Shown piece by piece: positions 46,598 to 56,161 of a stretch of DNA of 64,000 bases. The notes beneath the pieces are model-generated. The model had not been told where the DNA came from. It did no database searches and saw nothing but the letters and a program-made list of their open reading frames with translations. Position numbers and translations under genes: made by a program. Source of the DNA: CAWHNT01 sp963830775 (lineage in GTDB: Bacteria; Pseudomonadota; Alphaproteobacteria; Geminicoccales; Geminicoccaceae); NCBI GenBank assembly GCA_963830775.1, contig CAWHNT010000035.1, positions 62,001 to 126,000 on the forward strand, in the 5' to 3' direction. The number at the start of each line of letters is the position of its first letter. Within the stretch, counting starts at the first letter, position 1.

Positions 46598-47578
46598 ATG
46601 CGCAGACGCGAGCTGATGACGACGGCCGCGGCCGGAGCCCTGGGGCTGCTCGCCGCCCCGGCGGTCCGGGCCCAGGCTGCCTGGCCCAAGGCCCAGCCGG
46701 TCAAGGTCATCTGCCCCTGGCCGCCCGGTGCCGCCAACGACTCGCTGGCCCGGCTGCTGGCGGATCGGCTGGAGAAGAAGCTGGGGGCCACGGCCGTGGT
46801 CGAGAACCGCACCGGCGGCTCCGGGCTGATCGGCACCAGTGCCGTGCTCCAGGCCGAGCCCGACGGCTACACGCTGCTGGCCTCGGCCTTCAACACGGCC
46901 GTGATGCCGCTCGTGCTGAAGAGTGCGAAGTTCGACCCCGAGAAGGACCTCGAGGTGATGGCCCGCACCGCACGGGCGCCGCTCGTCATGGTGGTCAGCA
47001 CCAACCGCCCGGAGCGCAGCGTGGCCGAGGTGGTGGCCGCGGCCAAGGCCAGCCCCAGCGAGTGGAACATCGCCATCTCCTCCTTGGGATCCGCCGGGCA
47101 CCTGGCCACGATCGAGTTCAACCGCCGCACCGGTGCGAACCTCAACATGGTGACCTATCGCGGCACCCAGCCGGCACTCACCGATCTCATGGGCGGCAGC
47201 GTCGAGCTCCTGATCGACCCCAGCTTCGCGCTCCTGCCGGCAGCCGCGGGCGGCAAGGCGCATGCGCTGGCGATCGCCACCGCCGAGCGCTCCGCCCTGG
47301 CGCCGGACCTGCCCACCATGGCCGAGGCCGGGCTGCCGGGCTACGAGTTCCAGTCCTGGTACGGCGTGTGGGCGCCCAAGGGCACGCCCGCCGACATCTG
47401 CCAGCAGGTGAACGCGCTGATGCAGGAGACGATGCGCGACCCCGCCGTGGTGGAGCGCCTGAAGGGCCAGCTCCTGGAGCCGGTGACCGAGAGCATCGAG
47501 GACACGCGGCGGTTCATCGGCTCCGAGATCAGCCGTGCCACCGAGCTGCTCCGCAGCATCGACTACCAGCCGGAGTGA
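46598..47578 (+). CDS. TctC/Bug-family tricarboxylate-type receptor
   Basis: A 326-residue periplasmic receptor with a twin-arginine-like signal MRRRELMTTAAAGALG and cleavage near PAVRAQA. Family motifs are ICPWPPGAANDSLARLLAD, VVENRTGGSGLIGTSAVLQ and YRGTQPALTDLMGGSVELL. Such receptors normally serve TctAB tripartite transporters for carboxylates. No tctA or tctB is nearby, so it must work with a distant membrane pair. GAGGAGGA at 46585-46592 decides for ATG 46598 over GTG 46595. Confidence 0.9.
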   Translation: MRRRELMTTAAAGALGLLAAPAVRAQAAWPKAQPVKVICPWPPGAANDSLARLLADRLEKKLGATAVVENRTGGSGLIGTSAVLQAEPDGYTLLASAFNTAVMPLVLKSAKFDPEKDLEVMARTARAPLVMVVSTNRPERSVAEVVAAAKASPSEWNIAISSLGSAGHLATIEFNRRTGANLNMVTYRGTQPALTDLMGGSVELLIDPSFALLPAAAGGKAHALAIATAERSALAPDLPTMAEAGLPGYEFQSWYGVWAPKGTPADICQQVNALMQETMRDPAVVERLKGQLLEPVTESIEDTRRFIGSEISRATELLRSIDYQPE

Positions 47579-47586
47579 CGCCCGCC

Positions 47587-48282
47587 ATGCCAGGAGCACA
47601 CGTGGGAGGTGCCGGCCACGCGGTCGTCACCGGGGCGAGCTCCGGCATCGGTGCCGCCATCGCGGCCCGCCTCTTGCGCGAGGGCTGGACCGTGACCGGC
47701 CTCAGCCGCACCGCACCTGCGCGAGCCGCACCCGGCTTCTCCCACCGGGCCGTGGACCTGGGGGACCTCGACCGGCTGCCGGAAGCGCTCGAAGGCCTCG
47801 ACCCGACGGCACTCGTGCACGCGGCCGGCCTGATGCGGGCAGGTACCCTGGGCACGCTCGATGCCGAGGCGGGCAGGACGCTCTGGCGCCTGCACGTGGA
47901 CGCGGCCTTCCTCCTGGCCGACACGCTGGCGCCGCGGCTCCCGGACGGCGGCCGGATCGTGCTGATCGGCAGCCGCACCGCCGCCGGTGCCGCCGGCCGC
48001 AGCCAGTACGCCGCCAGCAAGGCGGCCCTGGTCGCCATGGCGCGCTCCTGGGCCTTGGAGCTGGCCCCGCGCGGCATCACCGTCAACGTCGTGGCCCCGG
48101 CCGCCACCAACACGCCCATGCTGCACGACCCGGCGCGCAGCGCCCTGCCGCCACGGAAGCCGCCGATCGGGCGCTTCGTCGAGCCCGAGGAGGTGGCGGC
48201 CATGACCGCCTTCCTGCTCGGCCCCGAGGCCGGCGCCATCACCGGCCAGCAGATCGTCATCTGCGGCGGCAGCTCGCTTTGA
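47587..48282 (+). CDS. Short-chain dehydrogenase/reductase
   Basis: A 231-residue classical SDR: cofactor motif TGASSGIGAAIAA (about residues 15-27), NAG-equivalent VHAAGLM, catalytic Ser region VLIGSRTAAGAAG and YxxxK as QYAASKAAL. The C-terminal ITGQQIVICGGSSL is usual. It follows the TctC receptor by 8 bases, so it is probably the last enzyme of the sugar-acid operon, with an unknown alcohol/ketone substrate. It converges with the siderophore acetyltransferase gene. Confidence 0.88.
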   Translation: MPGAHVGGAGHAVVTGASSGIGAAIAARLLREGWTVTGLSRTAPARAAPGFSHRAVDLGDLDRLPEALEGLDPTALVHAAGLMRAGTLGTLDAEAGRTLWRLHVDAAFLLADTLAPRLPDGGRIVLIGSRTAAGAAGRSQYAASKAALVAMARSWALELAPRGITVNVVAPAATNTPMLHDPARSALPPRKPPIGRFVEPEEVAAMTAFLLGPEAGAITGQQIVICGGSSL

Positions 48283-48297
48283 GCCTGGACCTGCGGC

Positions 48298-49272
48298 CTA
48301 CCTCAGCCCGCAGCGCTCGAAGAAGGCCTCGCGGGACAGCATCATCAGTGCTGCCCGCTTGTGGGGGAAGTCGAACTCCTTCAGGCACCCGAAACCCTGC
48401 GCTCGCAGGTAGGCGATCATGCGGGCATTGTCCGCGCGCGGCTCGGAGACGAGGGTCCGGGTCCTGGGCTCGTCGAGGAAGAGATAATGGACCAGGGCCC
48501 CGAGCCAGCTCGTCACCTTGGCCGGCCCGCGATGGGTCTCCTCGCCGACCAGCATGTGGATCCCGCGGTCGAAGTCGCCGGCATCGTAGAAGGGGGCGAT
48601 CCGGTCCTCCTTCGCCCAGTAGGCCTCGAAATAGGCGAAGGGCTGGTCGTCGAAGCAGCCGATCAGGGAGAGCGCGTGCGGGTCGGCGGCCTGCCGCTCC
48701 AGATAGGCGCGGTGCTGGCCCTGCGTGCCCCCCTCCTGCCAGAAGTGCAGCACGCGCGGCGTGTTCTGCCAGCGGTGGAAACGGTCGAGGTCCTCCTCGA
48801 TCTCCAGCGCGCGGAGCGAGATCCACTGCCCGAGACGGGCATCGAAGCGCCGGTAGAGCTCGCCCCGCGGCTTGGGCGGCCGCGGCAGCGGCGGATGGCC
48901 GGCGCTGCGCGGCCCCCGGAGCCAGGGCTCGGGCAGTTGCCAGAACAGCTCGCGCGGTGTCAGCCAGCCGTCCGCCACGGGTACGAGCAGGCCGCTGCCC
49001 AGGGCGGAGGCCGGCGGCTCGGGCAGGTCCCAGCGCACCTCCCGGCAATCGGGCTCGCCGGCGAAGAGCCAGTAGCTCGCGGCCCAGAGGGCGAAGGCCG
49101 CATCGTCGGGTGCAGGGTGCGGTGCGCCCAGGGCGATGTGCTGCCCCTCGCGCACCAGGGCGAAGCGTGCCAGGGGCCGGCCGTCGAGGTGCAGGTCCAG
49201 GCTCCCGTCCGGCACCTCGGCGGCGAGCGCACCCCCGTCCGGCAGCGGCAGGCGCAAGGTGGGCCCGGGCAT
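48298..49272 (-). CDS. GNAT-family siderophore N-hydroxy-amino acid acyltransferase
   Basis: A 324-residue protein of the IucB/RhbD/PvdYII-like group. A poorly conserved N-terminal half is followed by a GNAT domain with DLDRFHRWQNTPRVLHFWQEGG, FAYFEAYWAKEDRIAPFYD, the acetyl-CoA region RGIHMLVGEETHRGP and the C-terminal FDFPHKRAALMML. Such enzymes acylate N-hydroxyornithine or N-hydroxylysine to form a hydroxamate iron ligand. It is only 2 bases from the ornithine oxygenase gene upstream, so the two steps are co-transcribed. The acyl group (acetyl, formyl, hydroxybutyryl) cannot be predicted. Confidence 0.85.
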   Translation of the reverse strand: MPGPTLRLPLPDGGALAAEVPDGSLDLHLDGRPLARFALVREGQHIALGAPHPAPDDAAFALWAASYWLFAGEPDCREVRWDLPEPPASALGSGLLVPVADGWLTPRELFWQLPEPWLRGPRSAGHPPLPRPPKPRGELYRRFDARLGQWISLRALEIEEDLDRFHRWQNTPRVLHFWQEGGTQGQHRAYLERQAADPHALSLIGCFDDQPFAYFEAYWAKEDRIAPFYDAGDFDRGIHMLVGEETHRGPAKVTSWLGALVHYLFLDEPRTRTLVSEPRADNARMIAYLRAQGFGCLKEFDFPHKRAALMMLSREAFFERCGLR

Positions 49273-49274
49273 GC

Positions 49275-50585
49275 TCAGGCGTAGCTGTCGACCGTGCACG
49301 GTGCCGCCGTCCGCTCGTAGAGAGCGGTCGCCACCTCGAGCGCACGGATCGGCAGCACGGAGAGCAGGGTGTCGCTCAGGCCGTGCGACGCCTGGCAGAA
49401 GCCCTGCACGAAGACCGGGGCCTGCAGCCGCTCGTCCGCGCGCAGGCGATAGAAGCGGTCGACCCCGAAGTCGCCCAGATACGCGGCCAGCGGGGCCAGC
49501 AGCCGGTGGTGCGAGGTCCGCTCGTAGCCGGTGGCGAGGATCACGAGATCGTAGCGGTGCGTTGCGACGTCGCCGGTCATGTGATCGCGCAAGGTGAGAG
49601 CCACGGCCTCGGCGTCGGCGGCGCAGGCCTCGATCGTGCGCTGGCCCAGGAGCCGGTGCCGGCGGCTGCCGGATACCTTCTGCCGGTAGAGGATCGCGTA
49701 GATCCGCTCGATCAGGTCGAGGTCGACCACCGAGTAGTTGGTGTTCCGGTACTCGCGGATGAGCCGTTCCCGCTCGGCCTCCGGCTGGTTGAAGACCAGG
49801 TCGGTGCAGGCGGGGGAGAAGATGTCGTTGACGAAGGGGCTGTCGTCCGCCGGCTTCAGGGCGGCGGCGCGCAGGATCAGGTCGACGCGAGCCTGGGGAT
49901 GGCTGTCGTTCAGGTCGATGAAGGCTTCGGCGGCACTCTGCCCGCCGCCCACGACCGCGACCCGCAGCGGCTTGCCGGCACCCGCGGGCAGGTGCCGCAT
50001 GCGCTTGAGGTAGTGGGCATGGTGGAACAGCCGCGGCTCCCTCGCCAGGGGCGCGAAGACGGCAGGGATGTGCGGCGTCCCGCCCGTGCTGACGACCACG
50101 GACCGGGTGCTGCGCACCTGCTCGAACCCTTGCGCGTCGCGCGAGCGGACCTTCAGGAGCTCGATCCGCCGGCCCTCGAGGACCGGCTCCACCGCCGTCA
50201 CCTCCTCGCCGTGGCGGCACTGGTGGGTGAAGTGCGAGGCCACCCAGCGCAGATAGTCGTTGTACTCCATCCGGCAGGGATAGAAGGTGCCGAGATTGAT
50301 GAAGTCGACCAGCCTGTCGTGCCGATGAAGATAATTGACGAAGCTGTAGAAGCTGGTCGGATCCCGCAAGGAGACGAGATCCTTGAGGAACGAGATCTGC
50401 ATCTCGCTGTGGGCCACCAGGGTGTCGCCGTGCCAGTGATAGTCGGCCTGGCGCTCGAGGAAGAGCGCGTCGAGATGGCGGCCGCGCTTGCCGGCCAGCT
50501 CCTCGAGCGCGATGGCGAGCGCCAGGTTCGATGGGCCGAACCCCACACCGATCACGTCGAGCGGTGCGGCCCGGGAAAGGTTCAT
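49275..50585 (-). CDS. L-ornithine N5-monooxygenase (PvdA/SidA-like)
   Basis: A 436-residue flavin N-hydroxylating monooxygenase. The FAD motif GVGFGPSNLALAIALEE, substrate region HSEMQISFLKDLVSLRDP, NADPH motif VVGGGQSAAEAFIDL and C-terminal LATGYER are present. The segment FINLGTFYPCRMEYNDYLRW is much closer to ornithine-type PvdA than to lysine-type IucD. It makes N5-hydroxyornithine for the siderophore. ATG at 50585 was chosen because the family N-terminus begins there; an upstream ATG at 50624 is possible. A TAAAT-N16-CGT promoter-like motif lies about 70 bases upstream. Confidence 0.92.
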   Translation of the reverse strand: MNLSRAAPLDVIGVGFGPSNLALAIALEELAGKRGRHLDALFLERQADYHWHGDTLVAHSEMQISFLKDLVSLRDPTSFYSFVNYLHRHDRLVDFINLGTFYPCRMEYNDYLRWVASHFTHQCRHGEEVTAVEPVLEGRRIELLKVRSRDAQGFEQVRSTRSVVVSTGGTPHIPAVFAPLAREPRLFHHAHYLKRMRHLPAGAGKPLRVAVVGGGQSAAEAFIDLNDSHPQARVDLILRAAALKPADDSPFVNDIFSPACTDLVFNQPEAERERLIREYRNTNYSVVDLDLIERIYAILYRQKVSGSRRHRLLGQRTIEACAADAEAVALTLRDHMTGDVATHRYDLVILATGYERTSHHRLLAPLAAYLGDFGVDRFYRLRADERLQAPVFVQGFCQASHGLSDTLLSVLPIRALEVATALYERTAAPCTVDSYA

Positions 50586-50657
50586 GTCACCCACGCGCGT
50601 CAGTCCATCCACCCCAGGCGGCAACGGCAGATGTCGGCCAGGCCGTCGCCAGCCTAG

Positions 50658-50681
50658 ACGAGGCTGGGCCGGCGAAATTTA
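50658..50681 (-). promoter_or_regulatory. Iron-starvation-type ECF promoter (TAAAT-N16-CGT)
   Basis: On the minus strand TAAAT (50681-50677) is followed exactly 16 bases later by CGT (50660-50658), the pattern of PvdS-dependent promoters. It lies about 72 bases upstream of the ornithine oxygenase ATG. The same arrangement occurs before mbtH at 57777, and an ECF sigma gene lies between them. Confidence 0.6.
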
Positions 50682-50762
50682 GCGGCACGGGCGGGTGCGA
50701 TCCTTCCGAAAACCGAAACCGGGGCGCCTCCGCCCCGAGTGGGATCCGGGGAGCGGTTCGCC

Positions 50763-51377
50763 TCAGCGCACGGCGATGGCCGCGGCGGCACCCGCCATCA
50801 TCGAGGCGCTGGTGCGGTTGGCGATCCGCACGGCGCGGCGGCTGCGCAGGAGCCGGCGGGCGCGGGCCGCGAGCAGCGCCCAGCAGAGATCGACCACGGC
50901 CAGGACCAGCAGCATGGTGAGGGTGAGCTGGCCCCAGCCCAAGGGCCCGAGCCGGCCGAGATCGACCAGCGTCGGCAAGAGGGCCATGTAGAACACCATG
51001 ATCTTCGGGTTGCCGAGCGTGACCAGGAGGCCGGCCCCGAACATCCGCCAGGGATGCTGGCCGCCTGCGGGTAGCGCATCCTCCGGCAACTCGGCGGGTG
51101 CTCGCCACATCTTCCAGGCGAGGAAGAGCAGGTAGGCGGCGCCGAGGTACCGCAGCACCGTGAACACCGCGGCGAAGGTCTGGGCGAGCACGGCCAGGCC
51201 CAGGACGGCGAGCGTGAGCCACACCGCCTCCCCCAGCCACATCGCCGCCAGGAAGGGCAGCACGTCGCGCAGGCCGTTGGTCAGCACGCGGCTGATGAGG
51301 GCCGCGATGCTGGGTCCCGGCGTGCCGGCCGCGATCGCCAGTGCGGCGGCGAAGAGCAGGAGGGCGGAGAGGGTCAC
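50763..51377 (-). CDS. LysE/RhtB-family amino acid exporter
   Basis: A 204-residue membrane protein with six helices. The N-terminal motif AGTPGPSIAALISRVLTNG is typical of the family, as are WKMWRAP and LGNPKIMVFYMALLPTLVD. Members export amino acids or related metabolites. Translation starts at GTG 51377 with AAGGAT upstream. It lies between siderophore genes, but there is no direct sign that it belongs to the siderophore pathway. A role with ornithine is possible but speculative. Confidence 0.87.
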   Translation of the reverse strand: MTLSALLLFAAALAIAAGTPGPSIAALISRVLTNGLRDVLPFLAAMWLGEAVWLTLAVLGLAVLAQTFAAVFTVLRYLGAAYLLFLAWKMWRAPAELPEDALPAGGQHPWRMFGAGLLVTLGNPKIMVFYMALLPTLVDLGRLGPLGWGQLTLTMLLVLAVVDLCWALLAARARRLLRSRRAVRIANRTSASMMAGAAAAIAVR

Positions 51378-51461
51378 GGGTAGGATCCTTCAACACGCGA
51401 TGATCTTCGATAAGGCTGCGACGGTGAGGAGAACCGGCAAGGCCGAGCCGCGCCTCCGCCC

Positions 51462-52084
51462 TCAGCCCGGGATCAGCCCGGCGACCTCGCGATCGGTCGC
51501 GCGGTCGCTCGCGGCGAGCCCGGCGGCCACGCCCGCCCGGTCCGCGGCACTCCGGTTCTGGCTCATCTTCCGCTTGCCCTCGAGGCGCGTGATCGGCATC
51601 CGCAGGCCGACGATCCCCCGCAGCTGCGCGCGGACGAAGGCCTCCGGCGCGTCGGCGACGGCCCAGGGCTCGGCGCGGGGCCGCTCGTGCAGGTCGGTCA
51701 GCCGCGTGACCACGCCGAGCAGCCGGTCCGCGTCCTCGAAGAACTCGGCCGGGCCGTAGGCGTGGACGGCGACGTAGTTCCAGGTCGGCACCACCTTCCC
51801 GTGCTCCCGCTTCGACGCGTACCACGAGGGCGTGACGTAGGCGTCCGGCCCTGGAACAGGGCCATGGCGTCACCGGTCGGCGGCAGCCTCCACTGCGGGT
51901 TGGCGCGGGCCAGGTGGCCGTAGAGCGTGCCGTAGGGGCCTTCCTCGGGCGCCAGGAGGAGCGGCAGCGGTGTCGCGACCAAGCCCTCGTCCGTGGCGGT
52001 GACGAGGTTCGCCAGGCGCGCCTCCCGCATCGTCGCGTGCAGGGCGGCGAGGTCATCCTCGCGGAAGGCGGGCGGGACATACAT
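51462..52084 (-). CDS. PaiB-family FMN-binding negative regulator (one frameshift)
   Basis: A 207-residue PaiB-like flavin-binding protein starting MYVPPAFREDDLAALHATM, the family N-terminus. TPLPLLLAPEEGPYGTLYGHLARANPQW follows, and after a one-base deletion near 51852 (repair FQGPDAYVTPSWYASK) the sequence continues VPTWNYVAVHAYGPAEFFED. PaiB proteins are linked to sporulation or protease control in Bacillus; in proteobacteria their role is unclear. The gene diverges from a ruined MocR-type regulator. Confidence 0.82.
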
Positions 52085-52177
52085 CGGCGCGGCTCCAGGA
52101 CAGGCCTGGAACATGCCCTCCGACTGGTCCATAAGGAACGTCCAGTTCTCCCATAATCGCTGGGCCAGTTTGCCGCC

Positions 52178-53649
52178 ATGGCATCGGTCGCACCCGCACA
52201 GGCGCGGGTCACGCAGCGGATCTGCGAGGCGATCAAGGGCCAGATCGCGTCGGGCCTGCTCGGCCCCGGCGCCCGGCTGCCCTCCACCCGGTCCCTGGCG
52301 GCGGAGTGGGGCGTCTCGCGGACGACGGTGACGGCGGCCTACGAGCAGCTGATCGCGGAGGGGTACCTGGAGACCCGGCAAGGAGCCCGGGCGCGGGTCG
52401 CGCAGGGGCTCGGCCCTCCGGCTGCGACACGGAGCCGCCCGCGCCTTCGGGAGTTCCCGACCGGCTGTCGGCCTACGGCCAGCGCCTGGCGGAGTTCGCC
52501 CTGCCGCCCGGGCCCGACGGGGGATGGTCGCGGACTTCCGCTACGGGGACCTGGCGGCCGCCGACTTTCCCCGGCTCGCCTGGAGGAAGGCGGTCACCAC
52601 CGCCCTGCTGCGCGGTCGGCCGCGCCTTCGCTACGGCGACCCGTGCGGCTCGCCTGACCTCCGGACGGCTCTCCAGGGCTACCTGTGGCGAGCCCGCGGG
52701 CTGCGCTGCGAGCCGGACCGGATCGTCGTGGTGAACGGCTCGCAGCAGGGCATCGACCTCTGCGCGAGGCTGCTGCTCGACCCGGGGGACCGGGTCGTGA
52801 TGGAGGACCCGGGCTACAACCTCGCGCGCCAGGTCTTCCCGGCGGCCGGTGCGGAGGTGATCCCCGTCGCCGTGGACCGGGAGGGCATGCGGACGGGGAG
52901 CTGCCCGCGGCGCGGCTGGCCTACGCCACGCCGTCCCACCAGTTCCCGCTCGGCGGCGTCATGTCGGCGGGGCGTCGGCGCGACCTCCTCGCCTGGGCGC
53001 GGCGTACCGGGGCCTACGTCATCGAGGACGACTACGACGGCGAGTACCGCTTCGACATCGCCCCGATCCCGGCGCTGCAGGCGCTGGATGATGCCGGACG
53101 GGTCATCTACCTGGGGACGGTCTCCAAGACGCTCTCGCCGACCCTGCGCCTCGGCTACCTCGTCGTCCCGGCGGCGCTGACCGCGGTCTTCGCCGAGGCC
53201 AAGAGGCTGGCGGACCGGCATCGCCCGGCCTGGAGCAGGAGGCCCTGGCCGATCTGATCGGGAGCGGCGCCTACGAGCGGCACGTCCGGCGCGTCCGCCG
53301 CAGGAACGGCGAGCGACGCGCCGCCCTGCTGGCCCCTTTCGGCGACCCTGGGCGACGCGGTGACGGTGGTCGGTGCCGATGCCGGGCTGCACGTCGTCGT
53401 CTGGCTGAACCGGGTGCCGAGGGCGCAGGAGGCCGTGCTGGTCGCGCGGGCGCGGGCGGCGGGTCTCGGCATCTACCCTGTCAGCCCCCTGTATGCGCTG
53501 CGCTAGGGGCAGACCGGCCCGCGACGGTCGGGCTGGTGATGGGCTACGCAAGCCTGGACGAGCGGGCCATCGAGCGAGGCGTGCGGACGCTGAAGGAGGT
53601 TCTCGAAACCTTCGCTGCCGAAGAGAACGCGGGTCGCGGAGCGAGTTAG
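52178..53649 (+). pseudogene. MocR/PdxR-type GntR-aminotransferase regulator, heavily frameshifted
   Basis: The N-terminal GntR helix-turn-helix is intact (GARLPSTRSLAAEWGVSRTT). Parts of a type I aminotransferase fold follow in changing frames: FRYGDLAAADFPRL, GSQQGIDLCARLLLDPGDRVV, YVIEDDYDGEYRFD and the PLP-Lys motif YLGTVSKTLSPTLRLGYL. VMGYASLDERAIERGVRTL lies near the end. I count about six frame changes and a premature TAG near 53505 in 1.5 kb. That density is higher than in neighbouring genes, so decay is likely. Intact relatives have about 470-490 residues and sense PLP or amino acids. Confidence 0.72.
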
Positions 53650-53784
53650 CGGCTCCTGCGATGGCGCCTCGGGCCGCGCCATGACTGGCTCGCAAGTGAA
53701 TTCTGACAACTGCCTCTTGAGGCCTTGAGGATCGGCCGGGCTGGTTCGTCCTCTTCGGGAGGCAATGGTCCGACAGGCGAGGAC

Positions 53785-55464
53785 ATGACCCGAGCGCGTT
53801 CCGGCGGCACCCTGGTCGAGCTGCTGCGGCTGCTGCGGCCGTTTCTGCCCATCCTCTTGGCCTCGACTGCGCTGGGCATCGTCGGCGGGGCGGCGGTCAC
53901 GGCCCTCCTGGCGACGATCAACACCGGCCTGCAGGCGGAGGGCGGGGAGGCCGGGCTGGCGCTGCTCGCCACCTTCGCCGGCCTGTGCGCCGTCCTCGTC
54001 GTGGGCTCGATCCTCTCCGACATCGGCACCAACCATGTGGGCCAGCACGTCATCGCCCGGCTGCGGGAGGAGCTGAGCCGGAAGATCCTCCTGGCCCCGA
54101 TCGACCAGATCGAGCGCTTCCGCACCCACCGGCTGATCCCGGTGCTGACCCACGATGTCGACGTCATCAGCGACTTCGCCTTCAACCTCGCCCCGCTGGC
54201 GGTCTCGCTGTCGGTGACGCTGGGCTGCCTCGCCTACATGGCGGCCCTGTCCTGGCCCTTGTTCCTGGTCACCATGGTGGCGATCGCGATCGGCTGCGCC
54301 CTCCAGTTCGTGGCGCGCGACCGCGGCGTTGCCGGCTTCGAGCAGGCCCGCCTGCTCGAGGACGAGCTGCAGCGGAGCTATCGGGTGATCGCCGAAGGGG
54401 CCAAGGAGCTGCGGATCAACCGGCAGCGCCGGTTCCGCATCTTCCGCACCGACCTCACCGGCACCATCGGCCGCATCCGCGACCTCCAGATCAGGTCGAT
54501 CAACCTGTTCGTGGTCGCCAAGGTGCTGGGCTCCAGCCTGTTCTTCATCGTCATCGGGCTGGCGCTGGCCTTCCACGCCTTCCGGCCGGGCACCGACAAG
54601 GCGGCCCTGAGCGGCTTCGTCCTCGTGCTGCTCTACATGAAGGGGCCGCTCGAGCACGTGATCGGCGACCTGCCGATCGTGACCCGCGCGCAGGTCGCCT
54701 TCAGGCGCATCGCCGAGATGTCGCTCCAGTTCTCCAACCCCGAGCCGCACCTCGCCGTCGAGGAGGACGGGCGGGCGGCCCCGCCGATGCGCAGCATCGA
54801 GCTCAAGGGTGCGGCCTACGCCTTCCCGGCCACGGAGGGTGCCGGCCCCTTCGTGCTGGGGCCGGTCGACCTCCGCATCGACCGGGGGGAGTGCCTGTTC
54901 ATCGTCGGCGACAACGGCTCGGGCAAGACGACGCTGATCAAGCTGCTGCTGGGCCTCTACGCACCGCAGGACGGCACGCTGCTGCTCAACGGGGAGCCGG
55001 TCACCGAGCGCAACCGCGACGACTACCGCCAGCTGTTCACGACCATCTTCGCCGACTACTTCCTGTTCGAGGACCTGCCGCAGGCGGGCGGTGCCCTGCC
55101 GGCGGAGGCCGCCTCCTACCTCCAGCAGCTGGAGCTGGCCCACAAGGTCGCCGTCGCGGACGGGCGGTTCTCCACGCTCGACCTCTCGACCGGCCAGCGC
55201 AAGCGCCTGGCCCTGATCCAGGCCTGGGTCGAGCGGCGCCCGGTCCTCGTCTTCGACGAGTGGGCGGCCGACCAGGACCCCACCTTCCGCAGGCTCTTCT
55301 ACACGCGGCTCCTGCCCGACCTGAAACGGCTGGGCCGCACCCTCATCGTCATCTCGCACGACGACCGCTACTTCCACGCCGCCGACCGGATCGTGCGGCT
55401 GGAGGAGGGCCGGATCGTCGAGGGCCAGGTGCCCGCCGCCGGGCTGGTCCGGGAGATCGCATGA
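53785..55464 (+). CDS. Cyclic-peptide/siderophore ABC exporter (PvdE/SyrD family)
   Basis: A 559-residue half-transporter: six membrane helices in residues 1-300 fused to an ABC ATPase. Walker A is VGDNGSGKTTL, the signature region LSTGQRKRLALIQ, Walker B PVLVFDEWAADQDP and the H-loop VISHDDRYF. LSTGQ and DEWAADQ in place of LSGGQ and DEPTS are trademarks of the PvdE/SyrD cyclic peptide transporter family. It probably moves the siderophore or its precursor to the periplasm. ATG 53785 has GCGAGG upstream. Confidence 0.92.
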   Translation: MTRARSGGTLVELLRLLRPFLPILLASTALGIVGGAAVTALLATINTGLQAEGGEAGLALLATFAGLCAVLVVGSILSDIGTNHVGQHVIARLREELSRKILLAPIDQIERFRTHRLIPVLTHDVDVISDFAFNLAPLAVSLSVTLGCLAYMAALSWPLFLVTMVAIAIGCALQFVARDRGVAGFEQARLLEDELQRSYRVIAEGAKELRINRQRRFRIFRTDLTGTIGRIRDLQIRSINLFVVAKVLGSSLFFIVIGLALAFHAFRPGTDKAALSGFVLVLLYMKGPLEHVIGDLPIVTRAQVAFRRIAEMSLQFSNPEPHLAVEEDGRAAPPMRSIELKGAAYAFPATEGAGPFVLGPVDLRIDRGECLFIVGDNGSGKTTLIKLLLGLYAPQDGTLLLNGEPVTERNRDDYRQLFTTIFADYFLFEDLPQAGGALPAEAASYLQQLELAHKVAVADGRFSTLDLSTGQRKRLALIQAWVERRPVLVFDEWAADQDPTFRRLFYTRLLPDLKRLGRTLIVISHDDRYFHAADRIVRLEEGRIVEGQVPAAGLVREIA

Positions 55465-55478
55465 CCAGCCGGGGAAGC

Positions 55479-56157
55479 TCAGGCCCCGGGCCAGGTCACG
55501 GCCGTGTAGACCCGTGCCGGATCGGCGGCCCAGCGACCGGCCAGCAGCGGCGTGGGCACGCGCGCGGCCAGGCCCGGCTTCAGCACGGAGACCCTGAACC
55601 CGCCGCCATCCCGTGCCGGGCCGGGGGCGAACCGCACCGCCACCTCATGGAAGTCGAGGAATTCGCCCAGCACCGGGTCGACGCATTTGTAGAATGCCTC
55701 CTTGGCGCTGAAGGCCAGCTTCGGCCAGCAGGTCGTGGCCAGGCCCGGCAGGTCGGCGAAGCGCGCAAGCTCGTCCGGCCGGCAGACCAGGGCCGCCAGG
55801 CCTTCCTCCAGCGGCCCGCCCGTCTCCGCGTCGATCCCCAAGGACCGCACCGACGCGGCGGGGGCGACGACCGCACAGCAGAAGCCGCTGCAATGGGTGA
55901 TGCTGCCGACGATGCCCTGCGGCCATGCCGGTGCCCGCCGCCGGCCCGCAGCAAGGGGCAGGGCGGCAGGCCCAGCCCTGCGAGCGCTGCCCGGGCGGCG
56001 TTGCGCCCGGCCGCGAACTCCTCCCGCCGCTTCGTGACCGCGCCGGCGACGAGCGCTTCCTCCTCCGGGAAGAGGCGCGCCGCGATCCATCCCGGGATCG
56101 GCGACTGCAGACCGAGACCCGGGCCGCGAACAGTCCCGCTATGCCTTGGGCATCCAC
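55479..56157 (-). CDS. 4'-phosphopantetheinyl transferase, EntD-type (two frameshifts)
   Basis: EntD/Sfp-type enzymes attach phosphopantetheine to ACP/PCP domains, activating the NRPS. The reading pieces are VDAQGIAGLFAARVSVCSRR, then (other frame) WIAARLFPEEEALVAGAVTKRREEF, then IVGSITHCSGFCCAVVAP. The metal motif SLGIDAETGGPLEEG and FSAKEAFYKC follow. Two indels, near 56110 and 55935, join these into a protein of about 225 residues. GTG at 56157 is the only start fitting the N-terminus. It is 4 bases downstream of the ECF sigma gene, so they are co-transcribed. Confidence 0.82.
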
Positions 56158-56161
56158 CTGC

